A DNA stretch of 64,000 bases from an uncultured Prevotellaceae bacterium (GCA_946540735.1 CAMNIN010000009.1:25585-89584), one strand, 5' to 3'. Positions 34,126-43,076 are shown, counted from the stretch's first letter. The notes: a model not told the origin generated them from the letters alone. Translations and numbers: made by a program.

Positions 34126-34153
34126 GTAGAGACGTCGCATTGAGGCGTCTCCC
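34126..34153. repeat. 28-bp GAGACG hairpin repeat (copy 1)
   Basis: GTAGAGACGTCGCATTGAGG followed by CGTCTCCC. The ends GAGACG and CGTCTC pair. It is 26 of 28 identical to 63740-63767. It lies in the gap between ribD and the RNase H-like gene; nothing else is seen there. Confidence 0.75.
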
Positions 34154-34265
34154 TTCTGTTATCTCATTTCATGACATTATGCAGGAGGGTATGTCAAAAT
34201 GAAATGTCACACTCTCTTTTCGTGTTTATTCTATCCAAAATGCTCAAGATGTCGCGCCAAAGGTT

Positions 34266-34297
34266 CCCCTCCCATCGCAGGGATGGGGTTATTTTTT
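34266..34297 (+). terminator. Terminator for ribD
   Basis: CCCCTCCC (34266-34273) pairs imperfectly with GGGATGGGG (34280-34288) and is followed by TTATTTTTT. The 3' part overlaps the last codons of the RNase H-like gene on the other strand. Confidence 0.7.
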
Positions 34298-34759
34298 GCG
34301 GCCGAAATCCGCAGGGATTTCTCCCCAGCGGGCTGTCTCCCATTTCACTATCGGCACCTGCACTGCATGACAACGGAGCCATTTCTCCGCACGGGCGATG
34401 ATCTCATGCAACTTCTGAGTCTTCTCATTGCGCTCCAATGTCGTCTTGCATTTCTTCTTCGCCACCCACACCGTGGCATTATAACTGTCGGTGTAGATGG
34501 TCTTGCGCACGCCCATCTTGTCCATCAGGGCCAGGGCATGCACGATAGCCAAAAATTCCCCGATATTGTTGGTACCGAAAACCGGACCGAAATGGAAGAC
34601 TTGAGCTCCTGTGGCAAGGTCAATCCCCTGATATTCCATCTGTCCGGGATTGCCCGAACAAGCGGCATCCACCGCCCAAGCGTCGGCTCTGACCTCCAAC
34701 GGAAGGGGCAGCACGGTGTCATGACGGTTTGACGGTGGATTCTGAAGATTGTCTTTCAT
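34289..34759 (-). CDS. Ribonuclease HI-family protein
   Basis: The 156-residue protein has the RNase HI fold pattern with the four acidic catalytic positions: D in A-V-D-A-A-C-S-G-N-P-G, E in N-N-I-G-E-F-L-A, D in I-Y-T-D-S-Y-N-A, and D near the end in I-P-A-D-F-G. RNase HI removes RNA from RNA/DNA hybrids. The N-terminus is slightly longer than in classical RnhA, and the final acidic residue is very close to the C-terminus. It is 3 bases after the argS stop, so the two are one transcript. Confidence 0.87.
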   Translation of the reverse strand: MKDNLQNPPSNRHDTVLPLPLEVRADAWAVDAACSGNPGQMEYQGIDLATGAQVFHFGPVFGTNNIGEFLAIVHALALMDKMGVRKTIYTDSYNATVWVAKKKCKTTLERNEKTQKLHEIIARAEKWLRCHAVQVPIVKWETARWGEIPADFGRKK

Positions 34760-34762
34760 TGC

Positions 34763-36583
34763 TTACATTCTCTCAGGAACCTCGATGCCGAGCAGGCGCA
34801 TACCATTACGGATCACCTTGGCTACATTGGCAGCCAAGACAAGGCGCACCCTCTTCTCTTCCTCTGTGTCGGCATTGAGGATGCTGAAGTCGTGGTAGAA
34901 CTGGTTGAACTGCTTGGTCAGCTCATAACAATAGTTGGCGATGCCGCTTGGCGAATAATCCTTACCGGCTTGTTCCACGGCGGCACCATATTCATTGAGC
35001 TTCTGGATGAGGTCGGTCTCTTTCGCATTCACAGGCAGGGTGCCATCAAGGGTTGCAGGCAGACTTATACCGCTGGCCTCGGCCTTGCGCAGGATACTGC
35101 GGATGCGGGCATGGGTGTACTGTATGAAGGGGCCCGTATTGCCGTTGAAGTCGATACTCTCCTCGGGATTGAACAACATGTTCTTGCGGGCATCCACCTT
35201 GAGAATGAAATATTTGAGGGCTCCCATACCCACAATGCGGGCTATCTCGTTCTTCTCTTCCTCACTGATACCCTCAAGTTTGTTCACCTTGTCCTCGCTC
35301 ATCTGACGGGCATCGGTGATCATCGTGGCGATCAGGTCATCAGCATCGACCACCGTGCCCTCACGACTTTTCATCTTACCGTTGGGCAGTTCCACCATTC
35401 CGTAGGAGAAATGCACCAACTCCTTGCCCCACTTGAAACCAAGACGGTCGAGCAGGATGGAGAGCACTTGGAAATGATAGTTCTGCTCATTGCCCACCAC
35501 GTAGATCATCTTATCGATGGGATAGTCCTTGAAACGCATGTCGGCGGTGCCGATGTCCTGAGTCATATAGACCGACGTGCCGTCTGAGCGCAACAGCAAC
35601 TTCTGGTCGAGTCCATCACTGGTGAGATCAGCCCAGACGCTGTTGTCTTCCTTGCGGAAGAAGAGACCACGAGAGAGGCCCTCCTCCACTTTGGCCTTGC
35701 CTTCCAGATAAGTCTCCGACTCATAATAGATTTTGTCGAACGACACGCCGAGAGCACGGTAGGTCTCGTCGAATCCTGCATACACCCAGGAGTTCATCTT
35801 CTCCCAAAGGGCGCGCACCTCCGGGTCGCCCTGTTCCCATTTCACAAGCATCGCATGGGCTTCCTTGATGAGGGGCGCCTCATCCTTGGCACGTTTCTCA
35901 GCGGTCTCCGCATCAAGCCCTTCGGCCAAGAACTGCTCCTGCAGTGCTTTCACCTCCTCACGGTAGTGCTTGTCGAAAGCCACATAATAGTCGCCAATGA
36001 GGTGGTCGCCTTTCTTGCCGCTGCTCTCTGGAGTCTCTCCGTTGCCCCATTTCTGCCATGCCAGCATCGACTTGCAGATATGGATACCACGGTCATTCAC
36101 GATATTGGTTTTCACCACCTTGTTGCCGTTGGCAGCCATGATCTGGGCCAGCGACCATCCGAGCAGGTTGTTGCGCACATGACCAAGGTGGAGCGGCTTG
36201 TTGGTATTGGGAGAAGAATACTCGATCATCACCAACGGAGAGTCATCCTTGACTTCTTTCTCGCCGAAATGCTCATCAGCATGAATGCTGTTGAGCAAGG
36301 CAATCCAGGCTGACGGGGCGATGGTGAGGTTAAGAAATCCTTTCACCACGTTGAATCCGGCCACACTGTTGTCGTTGGCCACCAGATAGTCACCGATTTC
36401 CTGGGCGGTGTCCTCCGGCTTCTTCCTCGACATCTTGAGGAAGGGAAAAACAACGAGGGTGAGGTTACCCTCAAACTCACTTCTTGTCTTCTGGAGCTGC
36501 ACCATCTTTGAAGGCACCTCCTGTCCGTATAATGCTTTGATGGCCTTGATGACCGAGCTGCTTATTCCTGCTTCTATATTCAT
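34763..36583 (-). CDS. argS: Arginyl-tRNA synthetase
   Basis: This enzyme charges tRNA-Arg. The start at 36583 (M-N-I-E-A-G-I-S-S-S) gives 606 residues, as usual for Bacteroidota ArgS; 36592 is possible. Class I signatures are present: the HIGH variant H-L-G-H (S-S-P-N-T-N-K-P-L-H-L-G-H) and K-M-S-K-like K-M-K-S-R-E-G. The DALR-type anticodon-binding region is at the C-terminus. The promoter lies in the dispersed repeat that begins 14 bases upstream. Confidence 0.96.
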   Translation of the reverse strand: MNIEAGISSSVIKAIKALYGQEVPSKMVQLQKTRSEFEGNLTLVVFPFLKMSRKKPEDTAQEIGDYLVANDNSVAGFNVVKGFLNLTIAPSAWIALLNSIHADEHFGEKEVKDDSPLVMIEYSSPNTNKPLHLGHVRNNLLGWSLAQIMAANGNKVVKTNIVNDRGIHICKSMLAWQKWGNGETPESSGKKGDHLIGDYYVAFDKHYREEVKALQEQFLAEGLDAETAEKRAKDEAPLIKEAHAMLVKWEQGDPEVRALWEKMNSWVYAGFDETYRALGVSFDKIYYESETYLEGKAKVEEGLSRGLFFRKEDNSVWADLTSDGLDQKLLLRSDGTSVYMTQDIGTADMRFKDYPIDKMIYVVGNEQNYHFQVLSILLDRLGFKWGKELVHFSYGMVELPNGKMKSREGTVVDADDLIATMITDARQMSEDKVNKLEGISEEEKNEIARIVGMGALKYFILKVDARKNMLFNPEESIDFNGNTGPFIQYTHARIRSILRKAEASGISLPATLDGTLPVNAKETDLIQKLNEYGAAVEQAGKDYSPSGIANYCYELTKQFNQFYHDFSILNADTEEEKRVRLVLAANVAKVIRNGMRLLGIEVPERM

Positions 36584-36596
36584 ATCACTCATTTTG

Positions 36597-36732
36597 GGTG
36601 CAAAGGTACGAATAAGCGAGGGAAGTGCCAAATTTATTTGAGCAATTCCGAGCGGCAGTACTTTCGGCGAAGCCAAAGTACGAATAAGCGAGCGGAGAAC
36701 AAAATGAATTCATTCATTTTTTATTCCGAGCA
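36597..36732 (-). repeat. Dispersed ~135-bp repeat carrying promoters (copy 2)
   Basis: Near-identical to 21335-21469. It has the same orientation and the same placement directly upstream of a minus-strand gene (argS here). The two copies match almost base for base, except that the distal -7 box here reads TACTTTG instead of TACCTTTG. The AAAATGAAT-TC-ATTCATTTT inverted repeat is present. About 15 extra bases at the far end (GCCTTCGGCAAAGCC) repeat part of the element. Confidence 0.9.
36601..36632 (-). promoter_or_regulatory. Repeat-borne promoter for argS (TTTG-N20-TACCTTTG)
   Basis: The -33 TTTG is at 36632-36629 and the -7 TACCTTTG at 36608-36601 on the minus strand, with a 20-base spacer. 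The start site would be about 14 bases before the ATG at 36583 (5 before 36592), which favours the shorter argS product. Confidence 0.75.
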
Positions 36733-36778
36733 TGAGTGCCTTCGGCAAAGCCAAAGGTTCCATATCACTCTTATCTTT

Positions 36779-36940
36779 TTACTTATTTACAAATTTCTTC
36801 TCGTTCCTGATGTATACGCCGTTGCGAGGAATGGCTCTGAGGCAGCGACCACTCAGGTCGAAGACTCTGAAATCATCGTCCTCGTTATGGCTGGTTGTCT
36901 GGCATACAGGGAATAATACACCCACACTATGCCACTCTCC
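36779..36940 (-). pseudogene. Remnant: C-terminal tail of a secreted protein
   Basis: On the minus strand this reads D-D-D-F-R-V-F-D-L-S-G-R-C-L-R-A-I, then N-G-V-Y-I-R-N-E-K-K-F-V and stop, which is the Y-D-L-Q-G-R ... Y-I-x-x-x-K-K tail of exported proteins in this window. In-frame stops (TGA, TAG) occur just upstream near 36944 and no longer coding frame precedes it, so only the tail survives. It is part of a ~700-base gap between argS and the restriction gene that otherwise holds the dispersed repeat and a second remnant. Confidence 0.6.
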
Positions 36941-37041
36941 TCACTAGTAAGGCGCACGTTTTTCAACCATTGAAAAAGAAATGACGTACCTACGAGGCAT
37001 ACAGAAACAAAAATCCCGCTTGGAGGGGAGCGGTGGGGAAA

Positions 37042-37200
37042 TCAGAAGCCAAATATAATTGTATCGGCCCGGATTGGTATTGCAGACATGTATCGCTTGA
37101 ATACCTTTCCGTCCACCATCCGAAACAACAAACAGGCTTCCTGATTGTCAATGGAATTATCGTAGATATAAGTGCGGTCAATTAGTTGTAATTTGTGTTA
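37042..37200 (-). pseudogene. Possible remnant of a zeta-toxin/AAA-like protein C-terminus
   Basis: The frame reads Q-L-I-D-R-T-Y-I-Y-D-N-S-I-D-N-Q-E-A-C-L-L-F-R-M-V-D-G-K-V-F and ends at a TGA at 37042-37044. The R-T-Y-I-Y-D-N-S ... L-F-R pattern is reminiscent of C-termini of zeta-toxin-like P-loop kinases from memory, and no P-loop part is present. The frame breaks upstream. The assignment is tentative. Confidence 0.35.
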
Positions 37201-37269
37201 AGTTACTAACTTTTCCGGACACCCGGTATGAAGTCTTTTGCTTTTGGCATTTTTTTAATAAAAAATTCG

Positions 37270-37277
37270 TAACTTTG
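37270..37277 (+). promoter_or_regulatory. -7 box TAACTTTG upstream of restriction gene
   Basis: TAACTTTG at 37270-37277 is 15 bases before the ATG at 37293. The longer frame starting with TTG at 37275 begins inside this box, so the ATG is preferred. Confidence 0.6.
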
Positions 37278-37292
37278 TCGAAAAATAAGGAC

Positions 37293-40211
37293 ATGGCCAA
37301 TCAAAAGCAAAGCACAGCCGCTGCAGCATTCGCCAAGCGGTGGGAGGGGAAAGGATATGAGAAGGGCGAGAGCCAGGTGTTCTGGACCGAGCTGCTGACG
37401 CAGGTTTACGGTGTGGAGACACCCTCCACCTTCATCACCTTCGAGCAGCAGGCCCGGCTCGACCACACGTCGTTCATCGACGTGATGATACCCTCGACGC
37501 ACGTGATGATCGAGCAGAAGAGCATCGACAAGGACATCAACAAACCCATCCGCCAGAGCGACGGCACGCTGCTCACGCCATTCCAGCAAGCCCAGCGCTA
37601 TTCGGCCGTGCTGCCCTACTCGCAGCGGCCACGATGGATCGTCATCTGCAATTTCAGGGAGTTTGCCGTGCATGACATGGAGAACCCCAACGGCGAGCCC
37701 TACATCATCCTGCTCAAAGACCTTGGCAAGGAATACTACCGCCTGCAGTTCCTCGTGGAGCAGGGCAACGAGCACCTCCAGAGGGAGATGGAGGTGTCGA
37801 TGAAGGCAGGAGAGATCGTGGGCAAGCTCTATGACGCGCTCATCAAGCAATACATCGACCCCACCAAGCCATCCACCATGCGCTCGCTCAACATCCTGTG
37901 CGTGCGCCTGGTGTTCTGCCTCTATGCCGAGGATGCCGGCATCTTCGGGCGGCACGACATGTTCCACGACTACCTGGCACAGTTCGATTGCAATGCCATG
38001 CGTGCCGAACTCCTTCGGCTCTTTCAGGTGCTCAACACCAAGCCTGAGGACCGCGACCCATACCTGCGCGAAGACCTCGCCGCATTCCCCTACGCCAACG
38101 GCGGGCTGTTTGGAGAGGAGATAGAGGTGCCGCGGTTTACCGAGGAGATACGCGCGCTGCTCCTGGAACATGCCTCCATGGACTTCGACTGGAGCCTCAT
38201 CTCCCCCACCATCTTCGGGGCCGTGTTCGAGAGCACGCTGAATCCTGAGACACGCCGCTCGGGCGGCATGCACTACACCTCCATAGAAAACATCCACAAG
38301 GTGATCGACCCGCTCTTCCTCGACGGCCTGAACACGGAATTTGAGACCATCATGGAAGAGAAGGTCGTAAAGGCCAGGAACAAGAAGCTGCTGGCTTTCC
38401 AGGACAAGTTGGCTTCACTGACATTCTTCGACCCTGCCTGCGGTTCGGGCAATTTCCTCACCGAGACCTATCTCTCGCTCCGGCGGCTGGAAAACAAGGT
38501 TATCCAACAACTGCAAGGAGGACAAGTGGTGATGGGAGCGTTCATCGACCCCATCAAGGTGAGCATACAGCAGTTCTACGGCATCGAGATCAACGACTTC
38601 GCCGTGACGGTGGCCACCACGGCGCTGTGGATCTCAGAGGCACAGATGCTGGCCGAGACGGAGCGCATCGTGCACCAGGACATCGACTTCCTGCCGCTGA
38701 AGACTTATACCAACATCCGTGAGGGCAACGCGCTCGAGATGGAATGGGACCGCATGGAGACGGTCGACGACCTGCCCACCATCCGCACCAACACCACCTA
38801 CCTCATCACCGACGACGAGGGTGGCGACCGTGTGGGGGAGCCCACCATCGACTTCGATGAAGTAAGCCTCGTCACCCGCGACCTGCACATCGGTCCCAAG
38901 CCGCGGGCACGCAGCATCCGGCTGCACTTCGACTACATCATCGGCAATCCGCCGTTCGTCGGTGCGAGGATGAAGAGCGATCGGCAGGCCGAGGACATGG
39001 CCAAGGTCTTCGGTCCCCGATGGAAGAACCTCGGCAACATGGACTATGTGGCGGCCTGGTACAAGAAATGCGCCGACCTCATGCGGGGCACCCACACGCA
39101 GGCGGCTCTCGTGTCGACCAACTCCATCTGCCAGGGCGAGCAGGTGGCCAACCTATGGGCGCCTTTGTATGCCGCGGGGTTGCGGATCAACTTCGCCCAC
39201 CGCACCTTTAGGTGGGACAGCGAGGCATCGGTCAAGGCGCATGTCCACGTCATCATCATAGGGTTCAGCTATGACGACACAGGGCAGAAGCGAATCTTCG
39301 AAAACGGAAGTGTTTTCAACGTGGGAAACATCAACGCCTATCTGCTGGACGCCCCCGACACGTTCGTCTACAGCCGTCAGCACCCTATCGCCGATGTGCC
39401 CGAGATAGGCATCGGCAACAAGCCCATCGACGGCGGACAATATCTGTTCGAGCGTGAGGAGATGGAGCAATTCATCAGGCAGGAACCCATGTCGGCACCC
39501 TATTTCAAGCCATGGTACGGAGCTGTGGAGTTCATCCACCAAAAGCCAAGATATTGTCTTTGGCTGGGTGACTGCACGCCCGCACAGTTGCGGCAGATGC
39601 CAAATTGCATGAAACGCATCGAGGCCGTAAGGAAATTGCGGCTCGAAAGCAAGAGCGCCGGCACTCGCCGGCTGGCCGACAGGCCTACTCGTTTCCACGT
39701 GGAGAACATGCCCAAGGGACATTTCATCATCGTGCCAAGCGTATCATCTGAACGACGACGCTATATCCCGATGGGCTTCATGTCGCCCAATGTCTTAGCC
39801 AGTAACCTGGTACACATCATCCCCGAAGCCACGCTCTATCACTTCGGCGTGCTGGAGTCGAACGTCCACATGGCATGGACGCGGGTGGTGTGCGGAAGGC
39901 TGAAAAGCGACTACCGCTACTCGAAGGACGTCGTCTACAACAACTTCCCATGGCCGTCGCCCACCGCCGGGCAGCAGGCGAGAATCGAGCAGACGGCGCA
40001 AGCCATCCTCGATGTGAGGGCGAAATATCCTGAGAGCAGTCTGGCCGACCTCTACGACCCGAACCTCATGCCCTACGACTTGCTGCAGGCCCACCGCGAG
40101 AACGACCGTGCCGTGATGGCCGCCTACGGTTTCTCCACGAAGATGTCCGAATCGGAATGTGTCGCTGCCCTCTTCAATCTCTATGCAGAATTGACCAGGC
40201 AACAGCAATGA
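37293..40211 (+). CDS. Type IIL (MmeI-like) restriction-modification protein
   Basis: The 972-residue single chain has the Type IIL order. An N-terminal PD-(D/E)xK-type nuclease is marked by Asp63 and E-Q-K at 74-76 (D-x10-E-x-K). A helical connector (~150-330) follows. The gamma-class N6-adenine methyltransferase core has SAM motif I D-P-A-C-G-S-G (~380-386) and catalytic N-P-P-F (~552-555). A C-terminal target-recognition region (~690-920) ends the protein. Such enzymes methylate one strand and cut at a distance. The recognition sequence cannot be predicted here. It is a solo gene, flanked upstream by gene remnants and downstream by the convergent nine-gene operon, consistent with an accessory insertion. 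Confidence 0.85.
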   Translation: MANQKQSTAAAAFAKRWEGKGYEKGESQVFWTELLTQVYGVETPSTFITFEQQARLDHTSFIDVMIPSTHVMIEQKSIDKDINKPIRQSDGTLLTPFQQAQRYSAVLPYSQRPRWIVICNFREFAVHDMENPNGEPYIILLKDLGKEYYRLQFLVEQGNEHLQREMEVSMKAGEIVGKLYDALIKQYIDPTKPSTMRSLNILCVRLVFCLYAEDAGIFGRHDMFHDYLAQFDCNAMRAELLRLFQVLNTKPEDRDPYLREDLAAFPYANGGLFGEEIEVPRFTEEIRALLLEHASMDFDWSLISPTIFGAVFESTLNPETRRSGGMHYTSIENIHKVIDPLFLDGLNTEFETIMEEKVVKARNKKLLAFQDKLASLTFFDPACGSGNFLTETYLSLRRLENKVIQQLQGGQVVMGAFIDPIKVSIQQFYGIEINDFAVTVATTALWISEAQMLAETERIVHQDIDFLPLKTYTNIREGNALEMEWDRMETVDDLPTIRTNTTYLITDDEGGDRVGEPTIDFDEVSLVTRDLHIGPKPRARSIRLHFDYIIGNPPFVGARMKSDRQAEDMAKVFGPRWKNLGNMDYVAAWYKKCADLMRGTHTQAALVSTNSICQGEQVANLWAPLYAAGLRINFAHRTFRWDSEASVKAHVHVIIIGFSYDDTGQKRIFENGSVFNVGNINAYLLDAPDTFVYSRQHPIADVPEIGIGNKPIDGGQYLFEREEMEQFIRQEPMSAPYFKPWYGAVEFIHQKPRYCLWLGDCTPAQLRQMPNCMKRIEAVRKLRLESKSAGTRRLADRPTRFHVENMPKGHFIIVPSVSSERRRYIPMGFMSPNVLASNLVHIIPEATLYHFGVLESNVHMAWTRVVCGRLKSDYRYSKDVVYNNFPWPSPTAGQQARIEQTAQAILDVRAKYPESSLADLYDPNLMPYDLLQAHRENDRAVMAAYGFSTKMSESECVAALFNLYAELTRQQQ

Positions 40212-40301
40212 CAATTTTGCCAAACCAGACAGTTTGCCGTATCCATGCATCACGGAAATCCCGTGACGGAAATCCCATGATGAAAAAACACCATCTCGTT
40301 T

Positions 40302-41207
40302 TCAGAACCGGAAATCCACGCCTCCGATTGAGATGGAGAAACTGGATCGCTTGGCGTTGTATTCATCCTTGTAGTTTTCCATTCTCGAACGCAACGACCT
40401 GACACTGTGCGAACGGCCATAGGTGGCATAGGCGTTTTCCTCATAATCGTCAAGACGGCCCATGACACGGTTGTGCTGCTCCTCATACTCCTCCTCTTCC
40501 ATGTAAGTGCAGTTGGCCATGTTGGCCACCCACTTCTCCAACTGGTCGTAATGGGCTTGCTCCAACCAATAGGGGACGGAGTCAAGCGCATTGACCAATG
40601 CGACATTGTTTCGCAAAATGGGATCCCGCTGGTAAGCTTTGGCACGGCTGATACGGTCTTCGGATTTCTCCAGACTCTCATAGGCCACGCCGCTGCCTTT
40701 TCTCACCAGATTGCGGGCGGAATCATAACGGTCGAGGATGGCTGCCACACTGTCAAGGCGCTCGCCACGACGTGACCCCTTGGGGACTATCGATGACTTG
40801 TCGGAACGTCGGACGCTCCTCACCGACTTGATCTCACTACGCATCTGCCGCAGGTCGTCGGCATACCACGTAGGAGCCTGAAAACAACGTTGGCACCAGT
40901 CGGCAAAGACGGGGATGTATCTACTGATCATCTGGGCCTTGAGGGTGTCACTCTCCTCAGTGGTGAGCAGACGGTTGTCGTCGAGGAACGCAATGAGATG
41001 GCGGCAGGCAAAGAAACGCTCCCGAATCTTCTCCACACCATATGCCTGACCGATGCGCTCGATGCTGTTGCGCACCTGGTCGACATGGGCACGCGACTCC
41101 GCCATCGCCCGCGGCGGGTCCAGACGCGTCTTCGCATAGAAGAGCATCGTGCCCGTGGCCAGGGCGATGGCCAACAGCACCAGACATACTTTCAGCGTCC
41201 CTCTCAT
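40302..41207 (-). CDS. Membrane-anchored helical protein of the GTPase/SEDS operon (ninth gene)
   Basis: A 301-residue protein with an N-terminal transmembrane segment at about 5-25 (L-K-V-C-L-V-L-L-A-I-A-L-A-T-G-T-M-L-F). The rest is charged, mostly helical and Arg/Glu-rich and carries no motif I recognise. It ends with a short beta segment S-I-S-I-G-G-V-D-F-R-F. It overlaps the preceding gene by 4 bases (ATGA), so it is translationally coupled. It may sit in the periplasm after the anchor. Its function is unknown. Confidence 0.7.
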   Translation of the reverse strand: MRGTLKVCLVLLAIALATGTMLFYAKTRLDPPRAMAESRAHVDQVRNSIERIGQAYGVEKIRERFFACRHLIAFLDDNRLLTTEESDTLKAQMISRYIPVFADWCQRCFQAPTWYADDLRQMRSEIKSVRSVRRSDKSSIVPKGSRRGERLDSVAAILDRYDSARNLVRKGSGVAYESLEKSEDRISRAKAYQRDPILRNNVALVNALDSVPYWLEQAHYDQLEKWVANMANCTYMEEEEYEEQHNRVMGRLDDYEENAYATYGRSHSVRSLRSRMENYKDEYNAKRSSFSISIGGVDFRF

Positions 41208-43033
41208 TTCACTTCCTTGTCAGTGGCATTCTTGGCTTCCTCGAGTTTCTTGAGGAAGTTAGCGATTGTGATACTGCCATCAGGGCTGAAGAACTTATGT
41301 TTCTGCTCGTCCTCGTTCTTGGTGATCTCCAGCAGTTTGTCGGTGTATTCCTTTTTTGAGGTCATCACGTTCAGAGCACTATCAAGAAGTGTCCATTCCC
41401 GACTGTCTCCGAGTTGCAGGGCATTGCCTTGGTCCAGCACCTTGACGAAGTCGTAGGTGTTGAGGGCATCATACAGACCTCCCATCCGTCCATCAAAGAC
41501 GGAGTCCATCTCTTCTTTCTTCCACTTGGGAATGCTGTCGAGATAATCCACCATCTGGACATGCAGCAGCGAGTCGGCTTTTTCTTTGGCGATGCGTTCC
41601 TGGAGTTCCTGGGCTTGACGAATCTCCTCTCTCACATTGCTCTCACCATGCGACACGCCGGAGAACCAACCGGCGAAGCCGCCGACCAAAAGACCGGCGA
41701 TAAGTCCGGCACCGATCTTGTAGAGCGACCAACGTGACACTTGGAAACGGCCGTGGGCTCCCGTCTCCAACTCGTCGTCCTCAGCATCAATCAACTGCGA
41801 CCTTCCTGTGGGATTCTTCTTCCCCACCCCACTCTTGCGGCCGGCTTTCCGCCGGAGAGTCACCACATCGCCTTTCCGGTCACCCACCTCATAGTCGGGC
41901 AACGGCGAGAAAAGGGCTTCCTCGTCGGTGCGGGCAAGCTCAAAGGTGATTTTCCGACCAACCTTGTAGGTCAACTTCTTCCGGGCACGTTCCATCCGGA
42001 TCTCCAATGGATTGGACTTGGAGTAGTTCAAAAGATTGGCATTCATCCTCAAAGGCACATAGCCATCACTGGTCACCGTGATTTGGGCCTGCCGGGCGTT
42101 CTCTTCCTTGATGGTGCAGAATTTCTCTTTTTTGTTGACTCCGACGATTCCCGACACTTCCACGGCTGTCTTCCCCGCGGCCATGGGCTGACCTGCCTCG
42201 TCGAGGATGCGGAATGCACTCTCATAGACTTTGTAGAGCCATTCTATCGGAGCGGGTACAAGCACTGTGCACATCGCCTGGGGCACCTTGAACTGGAAAT
42301 CATGGTTCGCATACCCCTCACGCACAAGGCGGAGGCGCAGACTGCCTCCTACACTGGACAGCACGGGACGGGTGAATTCCTCGCCGCCCACGGTCAACTG
42401 GCAGGACTGGGGGAGACTCGGACTCATCGGCGGATAGACGATAGCGGGCGAACTGACTTTCTTGTCGGTGAGGTCGTCCATCGCATCATGACGGATGATT
42501 CCCTCTGCACCTGGCCCCAACAGATAGACTCCCTCATACTCGCCGTAATAGTCTTGCAACATGGCGGTACCAAGAAGGGCATCCAGCGTCTTGACCTTTT
42601 GGCCGCCTCCATATTTCCTGTAGGCATAGCGCTTCGTGGCGACAGGAAGTTTCCAGTCGAAGTCGCGTTCCTCGTAGTCTTTCTCAAACCACTTGGCCAG
42701 CGGGGCGGTGTCTTCACCCTTGGCCACTACTTTGCTCACTTCCCTGACGATGCCTGGCAGGTCGGCGGAGGCGGCGAAAACCACCTGACGGGGAACGGCC
42801 ACCACCAAGGCCCGATAATCACCCATGCGTGAGAAAAGGGGCTTGATGAGATAGATCAGACATCCGGCGGGATTCAAGGTTAGAAGACACACGACTTCTT
42901 TATAGTCAGAGGTCAATTTCAAGGTTCCCTCGATCCGAACGTCGAAGAGTTTGTTGCGCAACTCTCCTCCATTGAATACCAGGTCGCTGTCCTCGCCGTT
43001 CTTGACGATTTGGGAAAAAAGACTTAGTTTCAT
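41204..43033 (-). CDS. Single-pass membrane protein with PEGA-like repeats (eighth gene of operon)
   Basis: The 609-residue protein has no signal peptide. Residues 1-205 form an unassigned alpha/beta domain. Residues ~210-260 and ~265-350 look like PEGA/Ig-like beta domains (L-R-L-R-L-V-R-E-G-Y and V-T-S-D-G-Y-V-P-L-R-M). A basic linker precedes a transmembrane helix at about 437-459, followed by a helical C-terminus. The likely orientation is N-terminus cytoplasmic (positive charges before the helix) with a periplasmic C-terminal ~150 residues. This would let cytoplasmic GTPases contact the membrane. The function is unknown. It overlaps the next gene by 4 bases and starts 43 bases after the preceding one. 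Confidence 0.7.
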   Translation of the reverse strand: MKLSLFSQIVKNGEDSDLVFNGGELRNKLFDVRIEGTLKLTSDYKEVVCLLTLNPAGCLIYLIKPLFSRMGDYRALVVAVPRQVVFAASADLPGIVREVSKVVAKGEDTAPLAKWFEKDYEERDFDWKLPVATKRYAYRKYGGGQKVKTLDALLGTAMLQDYYGEYEGVYLLGPGAEGIIRHDAMDDLTDKKVSSPAIVYPPMSPSLPQSCQLTVGGEEFTRPVLSSVGGSLRLRLVREGYANHDFQFKVPQAMCTVLVPAPIEWLYKVYESAFRILDEAGQPMAAGKTAVEVSGIVGVNKKEKFCTIKEENARQAQITVTSDGYVPLRMNANLLNYSKSNPLEIRMERARKKLTYKVGRKITFELARTDEEALFSPLPDYEVGDRKGDVVTLRRKAGRKSGVGKKNPTGRSQLIDAEDDELETGAHGRFQVSRWSLYKIGAGLIAGLLVGGFAGWFSGVSHGESNVREEIRQAQELQERIAKEKADSLLHVQMVDYLDSIPKWKKEEMDSVFDGRMGGLYDALNTYDFVKVLDQGNALQLGDSREWTLLDSALNVMTSKKEYTDKLLEITKNEDEQKHKFFSPDGSITIANFLKKLEEAKNATDKEVK

Positions 43034-43076
43034 ATCTTGTATGTTTTGATTTTTCGGGATTGATGTTCAATGTGTC

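Noticed and set aside
36990..37181. 63-residue minus-strand frame in the argS-restriction gap
   Set aside because: Another frame of the same strand gives a more protein-like tail (R-T-Y-I-Y-D-N-S), so this one is a shadow.
40250..40266. TCACGG-AAATC-CCGTGA inverted repeat between the restriction gene and the operon end
   Set aside because: The arms are only 6 bp and lack a T tract, so it is not called as a terminator, though it could contribute to termination of the convergent genes.
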